Source: DAIDKA01 sp035487155 | Lineage (GTDB): Bacteria; Pseudomonadota; Gammaproteobacteria; Steroidobacterales; Steroidobacteraceae | Direction of reading: 5' to 3' | Length of the DNA: 64,000 nucleotides | Assembly (NCBI GenBank): GCA_035487155.1 | Contig: DATHMK010000081.1 | Location: 65,975 to 129,974 of the forward strand | Shown here: positions 1 through 9,178 of the stretch, in pieces | How positions within the stretch are numbered: position 1 is the first letter of the stretch | How the letters are laid out: each line of letters starts with the position of its first letter | The notes under the pieces: model-generated | Databases searched by the model: none | What the model was told of the DNA's origin: nothing | The model's input: the letters and a program-made list of their open reading frames with translations, nothing else | Position numbers and translations under genes: made by a program

Positions 1-690
1 GCGGAGGGGGTTGATCTGGCGATCTGCGCGCGCACCGCCGCGGATGTCAGGACCACGGTGCAGGAACTGGCCGGCAAAGGCATCAAGGCCTACGGTGATG
101 CCGTAGACGTGCAGGACCGGGATGCCTACACCGGCTGGCTCGAGTCCGCCTGTCAACGCCTCGGGGGCCTGGATATATTCGTCTCCAATACTACCGGCAC
201 GCCGGGGCTGGCCGGCGAGACCGGCTGGAAGGCCACCTTCGAGATCGACGTGATGGGCGCCGTGCGCGGGGTGGAGACGGCTTTGCCGTACCTGCGTAAA
301 TCATCCTCGGCCGCCGTGGTGCTGATCGGCAGCATCTCCGGTGTCATGTCCAAGATGATTCCGGCCCCGGGCGCCTTCTCCTATGGCGCGGGCAAGGCGG
401 CCCTGATCGCCTACGGCGCAATGCTCAGCAAACAGGTCGCCAAGGACGGGATTCGCGTCAATACTGTGTCACCGGGGCCGATATACTTCGAAGGCGGACC
501 CTGGGACCGCATCAGACAGAAGGCACCGGCGGTGCTGGCCGATGCCGAGGCCCACTGCGTCATCGGACGGCTGGGCCGTCCGGAGGATGTCGCGGCGGCA
601 GTGGTGTTTCTGGCCAGTCCCGTGTCCGGATTCACGGTAGGACAGAATCTGCACGTGGACGGCGGCTACATGGAGCACATCGCCTTCTGA
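1..690 (+). CDS. SDR family oxidoreductase, 5'-truncated by window edge
   Basis: The reading frame is open from base 1, so the N-terminus with the start of the Rossmann fold lies outside the window. The visible part has the classical short-chain dehydrogenase layout: a beta strand ending in CAR (NADP-type pattern), the ISG serine region, and the YGAGK catalytic Tyr-Lys pair. It ends with the usual GQNLHVDGGY motif that closes bacterial SDRs. An NAD(P)-dependent alcohol/ketone oxidoreductase is the safe call; the substrate cannot be read. An AraC regulator on the same strand begins 53 bp downstream, and the gene may belong to the aromatic/alcohol catabolic block that follows. Confidence 0.9.
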   Translation, partial: AEGVDLAICARTAADVRTTVQELAGKGIKAYGDAVDVQDRDAYTGWLESACQRLGGLDIFVSNTTGTPGLAGETGWKATFEIDVMGAVRGVETALPYLRKSSSAAVVLIGSISGVMSKMIPAPGAFSYGAGKAALIAYGAMLSKQVAKDGIRVNTVSPGPIYFEGGPWDRIRQKAPAVLADAEAHCVIGRLGRPEDVAAAVVFLASPVSGFTVGQNLHVDGGYMEHIAF

Positions 691-743
691 GAACAACAAT
701 GCCGGGCGATTCAAGCTGAGAGGGTCGGTTGAAGGGGGGGACG

Positions 744-1718
744 ATGAACCAGCGGGAAATGCTTTCCACAGACAGCGTGCAGCCGCGGCGGCGCGTGGAG
801 TTCTGGAACGATGCCGCCTGCGAATCGCTGACCCAGCAGACCGCCGAGCCGCTGAACCCGCATACTTTCTACGGGCGCCTGATTCGTGCGGACGTGGGCG
901 ACCTGCGCTTCGTGGAATTCAATTCCGATGCCGCGGTGGTGCATCATTCGCGCGCCCATATCGCCCGCTCCGGGGGCACCCACTACCTGATCCGCCTGCA
1001 GTTGGACAGCGAGAGCGTGTGTTCCCAGGGCGGGGACGAGGTGCGCCTGCGGGCGGGTGATTTCTCGCTGTGCGATACCGCGCGCCCCTACCAGCTGGCG
1101 TTCCAGCGCCCGGTGTCCATTCTGACGCTGCGGGTGGCCAAGAATGTGCTGCAGCGCTACGTCGGTTCCCCGGAGTACCTGGTGAACATTCCGATCTGCG
1201 GCAGCAGTGGGGCGGGTGCGCTGGCTTCGCGCGTGATTCGTGAGATCTGGAAGTCCTCCGATGTCGCGCTGGGGCCCGGGGTGGCGCCGCGCTGCGCCAA
1301 TGTGGTGCTGGAACTCATCGCCAGCGCCTATGTGGGGGTAGGCCGCTGCAAGGTGGATCGATCCTGCCTGGCCTCCGCTTTGCGGCTGCGCATCATGGAT
1401 TTCATCGACGAGGCGCTGTGTGACCCGGACCTCTCCCCCGCCGTGGTGGCGCAGGCGTTGAAGATCTCCAGCCGTCATGTGCACCGGCTGTTCGCCCAGC
1501 AGGGCAGCACTGTGACTCAATACATACTGCGGCGCCGCCTGGAGAAATGTCGCGCGGCACTGGCCGATCCCCTGCTCGCGGGACTGAGCGTCACCCATAT
1601 TTGCAGCGAATACGGTTTCCGCTCGCTGCCACATTTCTCGCGGCTGTTCCGGGACGCATACGGGTTGGCTCCCCGGGACTATCGTCGCGCAGCAGCAACA
1701 GTTGATTTGTCATCGTGA
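744..1718 (+). CDS. AraC-family transcriptional regulator
   Basis: A 324-residue protein. The N-terminal about 200 residues resemble the AraC-binding-like effector domain (RLIRADVGDLRF, then DFSLCDTARPYQLAF). The C-terminal about 100 residues form the double helix-turn-helix of the AraC/XylS family, with VAQALKISSRHVHRLFAQ and the second helix ICSEYGFRSLPHFSRLFRD. I chose ATG at 744 over the upstream TTG at 729 because a G-rich Shine-Dalgarno (GAAGGGGGGG, 731-740) sits just before it. It lies between an SDR gene and a TonB receptor gene, so control of the catabolic genes in this region is plausible. The inducer is unknown. Confidence 0.93.
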   Translation: MNQREMLSTDSVQPRRRVEFWNDAACESLTQQTAEPLNPHTFYGRLIRADVGDLRFVEFNSDAAVVHHSRAHIARSGGTHYLIRLQLDSESVCSQGGDEVRLRAGDFSLCDTARPYQLAFQRPVSILTLRVAKNVLQRYVGSPEYLVNIPICGSSGAGALASRVIREIWKSSDVALGPGVAPRCANVVLELIASAYVGVGRCKVDRSCLASALRLRIMDFIDEALCDPDLSPAVVAQALKISSRHVHRLFAQQGSTVTQYILRRRLEKCRAALADPLLAGLSVTHICSEYGFRSLPHFSRLFRDAYGLAPRDYRRAAATVDLSS

Positions 1719-1832
1719 GATAAGAAGGAGGTCGCCGGCCGATAAACAACCATTCGGAACGTCCCCTATGATGCTGCGGCAAGAATAATTGTCCGCAGAA
1801 GAACTGAAGAACTATTGGGGAGGGGGGGACTT

Positions 1833-4445
1833 ATGAGTTGTGTTGTCAAGCAATCTATGCGCCGGATTCTTCGGCCCTGGATTTTCGCCTCGTTGGCATC
1901 ATCCGTCCTGGTGGGTCAGGCCATCGCGGCCGATCAGACAACCACGCCGCAGCCGTCTGGGACAGACCAGGCTGATACCGGCGGGTTGCAGGAAGTCATT
2001 GTCACGGCGCAGTTCCGTTCCCAGAACGTGCAGAACACGCCACTGGCGATCACGGCAGTGAGTGGCGAGGCCCTCTCCGAGCGCGGCCAGACCAGCGTCA
2101 CGGAAATTTCGCAGGATGCTCCCAGCGTTGCGCTGCAACAGACATCAGCGGCATTCGGACCGTCCATGAGCGCGTTCATCCGCGGCATCGGGCAGTCGGA
2201 TCTGGATCCGGCCCTGGAGCCGGGAGTCGGTGTCTACATCGACGACGTGTACTTCGGCACGCTCACCGGCTCACTCTTCGATCTGCTGGATTTGGACCGC
2301 GTCGAGGTGCTGCGCGGACCGCAAGGCACCCTGGAGGGCATGAACTCCGAGGGCGGCGCCGTCAAGCTGTTCTCCAAGAAGCCCGATGCCACCGAAAGCA
2401 TGAACTTCGACCTGCTCGGCGGTAGCCGCAACCACGTCGAGCTGCGCATGGGAACGAACTTTGCGCTCACCGACAACCTGTTCGTGCGTGTCGCTGCCGT
2501 CGGCAACCAGCAGGACGGCTATGTCAACCGGTACGACTTCGGTTGCGAGAACAAGAACTTCCAGGCAACGGCCATCGATGCAGCGGGCAACGAATATCCT
2601 GGCAGCTACTCGGTACCCGTCGGGTTTGAGCCCACGACCGCCCATTGCCTGCTTGGCCAGGAAGGCGGCAGCAGCTATGCAGCCGCCCGCATCGCGGTGC
2701 GCTATGTGGCCAGCGACAAGCTGGAATTCAATGTCATTGCCGATCTGACCAACATGAACCAGGAACACCCGGCCGAGACGCTGGGCTACGCCGGTCCGGG
2801 TCCGCTGGTGGGCAACGCCTCTGCCGCGACGGCGACGTCATTCGGCCTGGGAGTCCCCACCACCACGCCGGGCAGAAATCTGCCTTACAACGAGACGCTG
2901 GTGCCGCAGATCCTCCCGGGAAATTTCTACGCCACCTACGCCAACTTCTGCAATCCGGCGCCTGGGACGTCCGGGACCCCGACCGGCACCTATGCCTTCT
3001 TGGGCACCAACGCCGGCCAGCAGGCCTACTGCGTCGATCCGCGCCAGACCTCCGACAACTGGGGCGTGCAACTCGCTGCGGACTGGAACATCGACGACAA
3101 TCTGGCGCTGAAGAACATCACGGCCTTCCGCGGCTATGAGGCGAGCTGGGTGCACGACAACAGCGTGTCGATCTGGCCGCTGGATCTCGGCGCCGAGGGA
3201 ATGGGCCATCATCAGTTCAGCGAGGAACTCAGGCTCAACGGCAGCTGGAACAATTTCATTGACTACACGGCCGGCCTGTTCTACTTCCGCGAGCTGAGTG
3301 TGTACTTTGGCCATGAGGACCTGTCGTACGCCTTCGTCGGAACCGTGGCCTCGGTCTTCGGGGCTGGCGCGGGCGCAGACCTGTCGAACGGCTTGTTCAA
3401 CTTCTACCAAAACGATCCGGTGCTGGCGCATGACAAGGCCGCCTTCCTGCACACCACTTTTCACCTGACCTCGAAACTCGACGCGATCATCGGGACCCGT
3501 TACACCGCTCAGGACAAGACCTACAACTACGTGCGGGTGAATCCGGACGGCACCCTCGGTCCCGAATCCGCGACCCTGGTGACGGGGCTGAACGGCGTGG
3601 TGGCGCAGTACCGGGGACATCGCTTCGACTGGCGCGCAAATCTCAATTATCACTTCAACGATGCCACCATGGCGTACGCCCAGTACTCCACCGGCTTCAA
3701 GGGCGGCGGCGTCGACCCGCGTCCCTTCTATCCGGCGCAGTCCATCGAGTTCCAGCCGGAGACGCTCTCGACCTATGAGATCGGCGTGAAGAACAGCTGG
3801 TTCGACAATCACCTGCACGCCAATATCGATGCCTACTTCTCCCAGTACCGTGATATCCAGCTGACACTCGCCAACTGCAGTGCCATTCCGTCGATTGCGG
3901 CAGCCTCCGCGGCGGCCGGCGCCAACTTCGGCTCGCCGTGCGCATTGCCGTACAACTCCGGGGATGCAACCCAGAAGGGCATCGAGTTTGAAACCCAGGC
4001 GCGCTTTGGTGGCTTGCAGGTGGATGCCAATCTGAGCTGGCTGAAGTTCGAGTACACCTACGTCAACCCGGTCACTGAGATCACGCCGAATGAGATATTG
4101 CCCTACATGCCCACCTGGACGGGCGCGGCGGGGATCCAGTACACGGTGCCGTTCGGCGGCCGAGGCTCACTCACGGGGCGCATCGACGGCAGCACGCACA
4201 GCACGATCTACACGGCGGCGCAGAATTCGCCGTACAACCGCACGCCCGGCTACACGATCTACAACGCGCACCTGACCTGGGAGGCGCCCAAGGCGAACTG
4301 GCAGATCAGTCTTGAAGGCAAGAACCTGACCGGGAAGCGCTACTACTTCGGGCAGTTCGATCTGGTGTCCGCCGGACAGGGAACTCAGGTGGACAATCCG
4401 GGCCCGCCGCTTGAGGTGGATCTGGAAATCAAGCACCAGATGTAG
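1833..4445 (+). CDS. TonB-dependent outer-membrane receptor
   Basis: An 870-residue outer-membrane receptor. It has a signal peptide (basic RRILRP, hydrophobic stretch, AIAA cleavage region), a TonB-box-like EVIVTA segment, a plug domain (VEVLRGPQGTLEGMNSEGGAV), and a beta-barrel ending in an aromatic-poor LEIKHQM tail. The ATG at 1833 follows a strong GGGGAGGGGGGG ribosome site; the in-frame TTG at 1815 is rejected. The family carries siderophores, cobalamin and, in sphingomonad-like degraders, aromatic or oligosaccharide substrates. Its place at the head of a catabolic block suggests uptake of an aromatic or plant-derived substrate, which is inference. A strong terminator hairpin follows it. 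Confidence 0.93.
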   Translation: MSCVVKQSMRRILRPWIFASLASSVLVGQAIAADQTTTPQPSGTDQADTGGLQEVIVTAQFRSQNVQNTPLAITAVSGEALSERGQTSVTEISQDAPSVALQQTSAAFGPSMSAFIRGIGQSDLDPALEPGVGVYIDDVYFGTLTGSLFDLLDLDRVEVLRGPQGTLEGMNSEGGAVKLFSKKPDATESMNFDLLGGSRNHVELRMGTNFALTDNLFVRVAAVGNQQDGYVNRYDFGCENKNFQATAIDAAGNEYPGSYSVPVGFEPTTAHCLLGQEGGSSYAAARIAVRYVASDKLEFNVIADLTNMNQEHPAETLGYAGPGPLVGNASAATATSFGLGVPTTTPGRNLPYNETLVPQILPGNFYATYANFCNPAPGTSGTPTGTYAFLGTNAGQQAYCVDPRQTSDNWGVQLAADWNIDDNLALKNITAFRGYEASWVHDNSVSIWPLDLGAEGMGHHQFSEELRLNGSWNNFIDYTAGLFYFRELSVYFGHEDLSYAFVGTVASVFGAGAGADLSNGLFNFYQNDPVLAHDKAAFLHTTFHLTSKLDAIIGTRYTAQDKTYNYVRVNPDGTLGPESATLVTGLNGVVAQYRGHRFDWRANLNYHFNDATMAYAQYSTGFKGGGVDPRPFYPAQSIEFQPETLSTYEIGVKNSWFDNHLHANIDAYFSQYRDIQLTLANCSAIPSIAAASAAAGANFGSPCALPYNSGDATQKGIEFETQARFGGLQVDANLSWLKFEYTYVNPVTEITPNEILPYMPTWTGAAGIQYTVPFGGRGSLTGRIDGSTHSTIYTAAQNSPYNRTPGYTIYNAHLTWEAPKANWQISLEGKNLTGKRYYFGQFDLVSAGQGTQVDNPGPPLEVDLEIKHQM

Positions 4446-4467
4446 GTCACCCCAGGCAGATCAACGC

Positions 4468-4502
4468 GATGCCCCGGCGATGAGCCGGGGCATCTGCGTT
4501 TT
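4468..4502 (+). terminator. Rho-independent terminator after TonB receptor gene
   Basis: A perfect 11-bp inverted repeat (GATGCCCCGGC, 5-nt loop, GCCGGGGCATC; 4468-4478 and 4484-4494) is followed by TGCGTTTT. It lies in the 67-bp gap between the TonB receptor and the convergent isomerase-like gene. It should end transcription of the receptor. Confidence 0.8.
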
Positions 4503-4512
4503 GGAAGGCCGG

Positions 4513-5370
4513 TCAGGTCGCGAATTGCGCGATGGTGGTCCGATAGACCTTCGGCGCCAGGGTATGGATGTCCTCCTGGCGCAGTTTCTTGTTCAGCACT
4601 TCGATGCCCCAGGGCCCGCTCCAGCCGGCGGCGCGGATCTTGGCCACGTAGGTCTTGATGTCGAATTCGCCCTCGCCGCACAGCTGCCGATGCCCGGTGG
4701 TCTCCTCCACCATGTCGGGCATGGAGTGTTCGCGCGAGAAGCCGTCGTTGATTTCCATCCCGATTCGGTATCGGGCAGGGAAGTTCGCCACGCTGTCGTA
4801 GGGGATGTTCAGCTTCACGATATGCCACAGGTCAAAGAAGATTCCGCCGTTCTTGGCATCGGCCCCTTTGGCCAGGGTCAGCGCATCCTCCAGTGAACTG
4901 ATGATGCTGAAGGGCATCATTTCGAAGGCGATGCGCGTGCCGTAGTTCTGCGCTTCGTGGCACAGCCCGGCGAAGCGCTCGATGAGCTTGGGCATGGGGC
5001 ACTTCTGGTTGGTGAAGTCACCCACCTTGATGGCGCGGGCACCCAGCGCGGCCGCGGCTTCGAACAGCAGCTTCTTGGTGACATCAGACTGAGCCTTGTC
5101 CTCGCCGTCATTGAACCAGCCTGTCAGAAACTCCAGCTCGACATGGCGGATGCCGTTGTCATCCAGAATCTTTTTCACGTCCGCCAGGGTGTGGGTGCGC
5201 AGGGTATGGGCAAGGTCGGCATGCCAGATGCCCATGCCGGTGAAGCCGGCCTTTGCGGCCTCCTCCACGCGGACGCGAAATTCGACCGAACTGTATTCAG
5301 GGCCGGTATGGGGAACGGCGCCGACGTTCAAAGTCCAGCACGAGGCGAGCAGGTCAATCTGGTTGTTCAT
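4513..5370 (-). CDS. Xylose-isomerase-like TIM-barrel protein (sugar phosphate isomerase/epimerase family)
   Basis: A 285-residue protein of the AP-endonuclease-2 / xylose-isomerase-like barrel superfamily. Metal-ligand-type acidic and histidine residues lie at strand ends: HVELEFL, AFEMMPF, FFDLWHI, GMEIND and a final WGIEVLN. The family includes sugar isomerases/epimerases, inosose dehydratases and 3-dehydroshikimate dehydratases, so the reaction cannot be fixed. It is convergent with the TonB receptor and divergent from the aldehyde dehydrogenase, with 86 bp between starts. A dehydratase or isomerase role in aromatic or sugar-acid catabolism is possible. Confidence 0.88.
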   Translation of the reverse strand: MNNQIDLLASCWTLNVGAVPHTGPEYSSVEFRVRVEEAAKAGFTGMGIWHADLAHTLRTHTLADVKKILDDNGIRHVELEFLTGWFNDGEDKAQSDVTKKLLFEAAAALGARAIKVGDFTNQKCPMPKLIERFAGLCHEAQNYGTRIAFEMMPFSIISSLEDALTLAKGADAKNGGIFFDLWHIVKLNIPYDSVANFPARYRIGMEINDGFSREHSMPDMVEETTGHRQLCGEGEFDIKTYVAKIRAAGWSGPWGIEVLNKKLRQEDIHTLAPKVYRTTIAQFAT

Positions 5371-5456
5371 GGCCGAGGGTTGTACACCGCGGGCAGCGCT
5401 GCCGTAAAGCTCCGGGGCGCGGTAGACTCCTGCACCGCCCGCAGGAGAATTGCGCC

Positions 5457-6971
5457 ATGAACGCCGCCCTGGAAATCGCCCGCCAGCCCGATCCTTCAGC
5501 CACCGTCGCCCGATTCCTCAAGCGCCCGCCGCGGCTGCTGATCGGTGGAGAATGGGTCGAGTCGCGCTCCACGGCGACGATTCCGGTGCTTGACCCATCC
5601 ACCGGGCGGCAGATCGCCGTGGTCGCCGATGCCAATGCGGCGGACGTGGACCGGGCCGTGGCCGCGGCGCGCGCCGCCTTCGAAAAGGGAGCCTGGCCGG
5701 AGATGCTGCCGGTGCAGCGCGAGGCGCTGATCTGGAAGCTGTCGGACCTGATCGAGAGGCACGCCGAGGAACTGGCGGAGCTGGAAAGTCTGGACAATGG
5801 CAAGACCAAGTTCATCGCCAGCGTGGTGGATATTCCGAACACCCGCGATTACTTCCGCTACATGGCCGGCTGGGCCACCAAGCTTGAAGGGGCGACCTTC
5901 AACACGTCGATATTTGCCGGACCCGGTTCCAAGTTCCACACCTACTCGCTGCGTGAACCCATCGGCGTCGTGGCGCAGATCATTCCCTGGAACTTCCCCC
6001 TGGCCATGGCCGCCTGGAAACTCGGCCCGGCGCTGGCCTGCGGCTGTACCTGTGTCCTCAAACCGGCCGAGCAGACGCCGCTGTCCGCGCTGCGGTTGGG
6101 CGAGCTCATCACCGAGGCCGGCTTCCCACCCGGTGTGGTCAACATCCTGACCGGCAACGGGGAGACCACCGGGGCGGCGCTGGTGGCGCACCCGGGGGTG
6201 GACAAGGTCGCCTTCACCGGCTCAACCCCGGTGGGCAAGAGCATCAACAAGTCGGCCACCGACACCCTCAAGCGCGTGTCGCTGGAGCTGGGTGGCAAAT
6301 CCCCGGTGATAGTCCTGCCCGATGCCAATCTGGAGGCCGTGGTCGGCGGTGCGGCGAATGCCATTTTCTTCAATGCCGGACAGGTGTGCGCGGCCGGTTC
6401 GCGGCTGTACGCGCACAGCAAGGTGTTCGATCAGGTTGTCGAGGGCGTGAGTCAGGCCGCGGCGCGCATCCGCCTGGGGCCCGGATTGGACCCGAACACT
6501 GAAATGGGACCGCTGGTCTCCAAGGAGCAGCAGGAGCGGGTACTGGGCTACATCGACTCCGGGCGCCAGGGCGGCGCCAAGATCATGACCGGGGGCGAGG
6601 CCCCGCAGGGCCAGGGCTACTACGTCAAGCCCACCGTGATGGCCAACGTCCGCCAGGACATGGCGGTGGTGCGCGAGGAGATCTTCGGGCCCGTACTGGT
6701 CGCGCAGCGCTTCGATGACCTGGATGAGATCGCGGCGCTGGCCAACGATTCCCCCTATGGACTGGGGGCCAGCATCTGGGGACGCGACATCGCCGCCATC
6801 CATCGCCTGGTGCCCAAGATCCGCGCCGGCACGGTTTGGGTGAACTGCCACAATTTCGTGGATCCGGCCATGCCCTTCGGTGGCTACAAGCAGTCCGGAT
6901 TCGGGCGCGAGCATGGTCATGTCGTGTTCGAGCACTACACGGAAATAAAATCCGTGTGCATCGCGTTGTAA
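5457..6971 (+). CDS. NAD(P)-dependent aldehyde dehydrogenase
   Basis: A 504-residue classical ALDH. It shows the IPWNFPLAMAAWK cofactor region, the ELGGKSPVIV motif with the general-base Glu, and the catalytic cysteine in NAGQVCAAGSR. The C-terminal NFVDPAMPFGGYKQSG motif is also present. It oxidises aldehydes to acids. ATG 5457 follows GCAGGAGAA. The gene is 23 bp upstream of the PQQ alcohol dehydrogenase on the same strand, so the pair could turn an alcohol into an aldehyde in the periplasm and then into an acid in the cytoplasm. The substrate is unknown; vanillin-like or aliphatic aldehydes both fit the neighbourhood. Confidence 0.95.
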   Translation: MNAALEIARQPDPSATVARFLKRPPRLLIGGEWVESRSTATIPVLDPSTGRQIAVVADANAADVDRAVAAARAAFEKGAWPEMLPVQREALIWKLSDLIERHAEELAELESLDNGKTKFIASVVDIPNTRDYFRYMAGWATKLEGATFNTSIFAGPGSKFHTYSLREPIGVVAQIIPWNFPLAMAAWKLGPALACGCTCVLKPAEQTPLSALRLGELITEAGFPPGVVNILTGNGETTGAALVAHPGVDKVAFTGSTPVGKSINKSATDTLKRVSLELGGKSPVIVLPDANLEAVVGGAANAIFFNAGQVCAAGSRLYAHSKVFDQVVEGVSQAAARIRLGPGLDPNTEMGPLVSKEQQERVLGYIDSGRQGGAKIMTGGEAPQGQGYYVKPTVMANVRQDMAVVREEIFGPVLVAQRFDDLDEIAALANDSPYGLGASIWGRDIAAIHRLVPKIRAGTVWVNCHNFVDPAMPFGGYKQSGFGREHGHVVFEHYTEIKSVCIAL

Positions 6972-6994
6972 CCAGGAATCTGGAGGGGGGATTC

Positions 6995-9178
6995 ATGCGC
7001 CCAAGCGCCATTGCCTTGGCCTGTGTGATGCTGCTGGCCGGTTGCACGCAGCACGATTCCACCGGCACCGGGGCGGTGGCCTCGGCACCGGCCGCCGTGG
7101 CGGCGCCGCAGCCCATGCCGGTGGATGCGGCGCGGCTGCTGGGGGCCGGAGGCGAAGGTGACAACTGGCTCACCTATGGACGCACCTACGACGAACACCG
7201 GTTCAGTCCCCTGCAGCAGATCAATGCGGCCAATGTGTCGGGCCTGAAGCCCGCCTGGCATTTTGTTCTGCCGGTGGATGCCCGCGCGCAGGAGTCAACG
7301 CCGTTGATCATCGACGGGGTGATGTACGTGACGGCGGCCTGGAGCCATGTGTACGCGCTGGATGCCGCCACCGGCGCGCTGAAGTGGACCTACGACCCCA
7401 AGGTGCCGGGCCATACCGGTGTCGACGCCTGCTGTGACGTGGTCAATCGTGGCCTGGCCGCCTGGCAGGGCCGGCTGTATCTGGGCACTCTGGATGGTCG
7501 GCTGGTGGCGCTGGATGCCGCCAGCGGCATGCCGGTGTGGGAGGTGCGCACCATTCCCGAAGGCTCGCGCGCCACCATCACCGGTGCGCCGCGCATCATC
7601 AAGGGCAAGGTCATCATCGGCAACGGCGGGGGCGAGGAGAGTGGCCGCGGCTTCGTGTCGGCCTACGATGCAGAGTCGGGCCGGCTGATCTGGCGCTTCT
7701 ACACCGTACCGGGCAAGCCGGGCCTCAAGGATGGCGCCGCCTCGGATGCCATCCTCGAGAAAGTGGCGCGCAGGACCTGGCGCGGACAGTGGTGGCAGGG
7801 CGGCGGCGGCGGCACGGTGTGGGACGCCATGGCCTATGACCCGCAGCTGGACCTGCTGTATTTCGGTACCGACAATGGCGGTCCCTGGAACAAGAAGTTC
7901 CGCTCCCCGGGAACCAGCGATGATCTGTTCATCACCTCGATCATCGCGGTGCGCGCGGATAGCGGCGAATACGTCTGGCACTTCCAGAACACCCCGGGTG
8001 AGATGTGGGATTACAGCGCAACGCAATCACTGGTGCTGGCGGACCTGACGATCGGCGGGCAGCTGCGCCACGTCATCATGCAGGCGCCGAAGAACGGCTA
8101 CTTCTACGTGCTCGACCGACAAACGGGCAAGCCGATCAGTATTCATCAGTACGTTGATGCATTGAACTGGGCGCAAGGCGTGGATCCGCTGACGGGTCGG
8201 CCGAAGATCAATCCCGAAGCGCTGTACGACCACACCGGCAAGCCGTGGGTGGGTGCGCCCGGCCCGGCGGGTGGGCACAACTGGATGCCCATGTCCTTCA
8301 GTCCTCAGACCGGTCTGGTGTACGTTCCGGTCATCGAGGTCTCCTTCCCCTACATCGGCCAGCAGACCTACCACCCGACCACCCTGACTTTCAATGTCGG
8401 TATCGATCAGAACGCCGGCAGCCTGCCCCAGGATCCGGTGATCAAGGCGGCCGCGCTCAAGGGGCTGAAGGGACATCTGTCGGCGTGGGATCCGGTGGCG
8501 CAGAAGGAAGTATGGCGCGTGGCGGTGCCGTATCCCTGGAACGGCGGCACGCTGGCGACGGCCGGTCACGTCGTCTACGAAGGCGATGCCATGGGCAAGT
8601 TCAATGCCTATGGTGATGCCGACGGCAAGCTGCTGTGGAGCGTGCAGACCGGCACCGGCATTCTGGCGCCGCCGGTCAGCTACGCGGTGAACGGCAAGCA
8701 GTACATCGCGGTGGAGGCGGGCTGGGGCGGCGCCTTCGCCCTCTCCGCGGGCGAGCTGGCGCTGCGCACCCAGATTAATCGCGGCAACGTTCCGCGCATC
8801 CTGGTTTTCAGCCTGGACGGCATGGACACGCTCGCGCCCGTGCCGGCAGCCTCGACCGAGGTGCTGGCGAAGCTGCCGGAGCTGGGCAATGCCGCGCAGG
8901 TGGCGCAGGGCAAATTGCTGTACCACACCTTCTGCGGCAACTGCCACGGGGATACCGCCGTCAGCGGCGGCACCATGCCTGACCTGCGTTATTCGGCCGC
9001 GCTGCGCGATGACGAGGGGTTCCAGAAGATCGTGCATGACGGCGTGCTGGAGGCCAAGGGCATGGTCGCCTTCGGCAGCCTGCTGACGCCTGCGAAGATC
9101 GAACTGATCCGGGCCTATGTGACCCATCGGGTCAATGAAAGCATGGCCGAGCAACCGGTTGCCAAAGCGGTGCAGTGA
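6995..9178 (+). CDS. PQQ-dependent quinohemoprotein alcohol dehydrogenase, lipoprotein
   Basis: A 727-residue periplasmic enzyme. A lipoprotein signal (MLLAGC, lipid Cys about 17) precedes an eight-bladed PQQ propeller. The vicinal cysteine pair typical of quinoprotein alcohol dehydrogenases is at about 146-147 (DACCD). The catalytic Asp lies in MWDYSATQ. A C-terminal cytochrome c domain has CGNCH at about 647-651, giving the type II/III quinohemoprotein layout. Electrons would pass from PQQ to heme c and then to the respiratory chain. No pqq biosynthesis genes are visible here. The start follows GGAGGGGGG. The esterase gene overlaps its stop by one base. Confidence 0.93.
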   Translation: MRPSAIALACVMLLAGCTQHDSTGTGAVASAPAAVAAPQPMPVDAARLLGAGGEGDNWLTYGRTYDEHRFSPLQQINAANVSGLKPAWHFVLPVDARAQESTPLIIDGVMYVTAAWSHVYALDAATGALKWTYDPKVPGHTGVDACCDVVNRGLAAWQGRLYLGTLDGRLVALDAASGMPVWEVRTIPEGSRATITGAPRIIKGKVIIGNGGGEESGRGFVSAYDAESGRLIWRFYTVPGKPGLKDGAASDAILEKVARRTWRGQWWQGGGGGTVWDAMAYDPQLDLLYFGTDNGGPWNKKFRSPGTSDDLFITSIIAVRADSGEYVWHFQNTPGEMWDYSATQSLVLADLTIGGQLRHVIMQAPKNGYFYVLDRQTGKPISIHQYVDALNWAQGVDPLTGRPKINPEALYDHTGKPWVGAPGPAGGHNWMPMSFSPQTGLVYVPVIEVSFPYIGQQTYHPTTLTFNVGIDQNAGSLPQDPVIKAAALKGLKGHLSAWDPVAQKEVWRVAVPYPWNGGTLATAGHVVYEGDAMGKFNAYGDADGKLLWSVQTGTGILAPPVSYAVNGKQYIAVEAGWGGAFALSAGELALRTQINRGNVPRILVFSLDGMDTLAPVPAASTEVLAKLPELGNAAQVAQGKLLYHTFCGNCHGDTAVSGGTMPDLRYSAALRDDEGFQKIVHDGVLEAKGMVAFGSLLTPAKIELIRAYVTHRVNESMAEQPVAKAVQ

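Noticed and set aside
711..1634. Long open frame antisense to the AraC gene (307 codons).
   Set aside because: Its translation is Gln/His/Ala/Arg-rich with no domain, a mirror artefact of GC-rich codons; the plus-strand gene has clear domains and a ribosome site.
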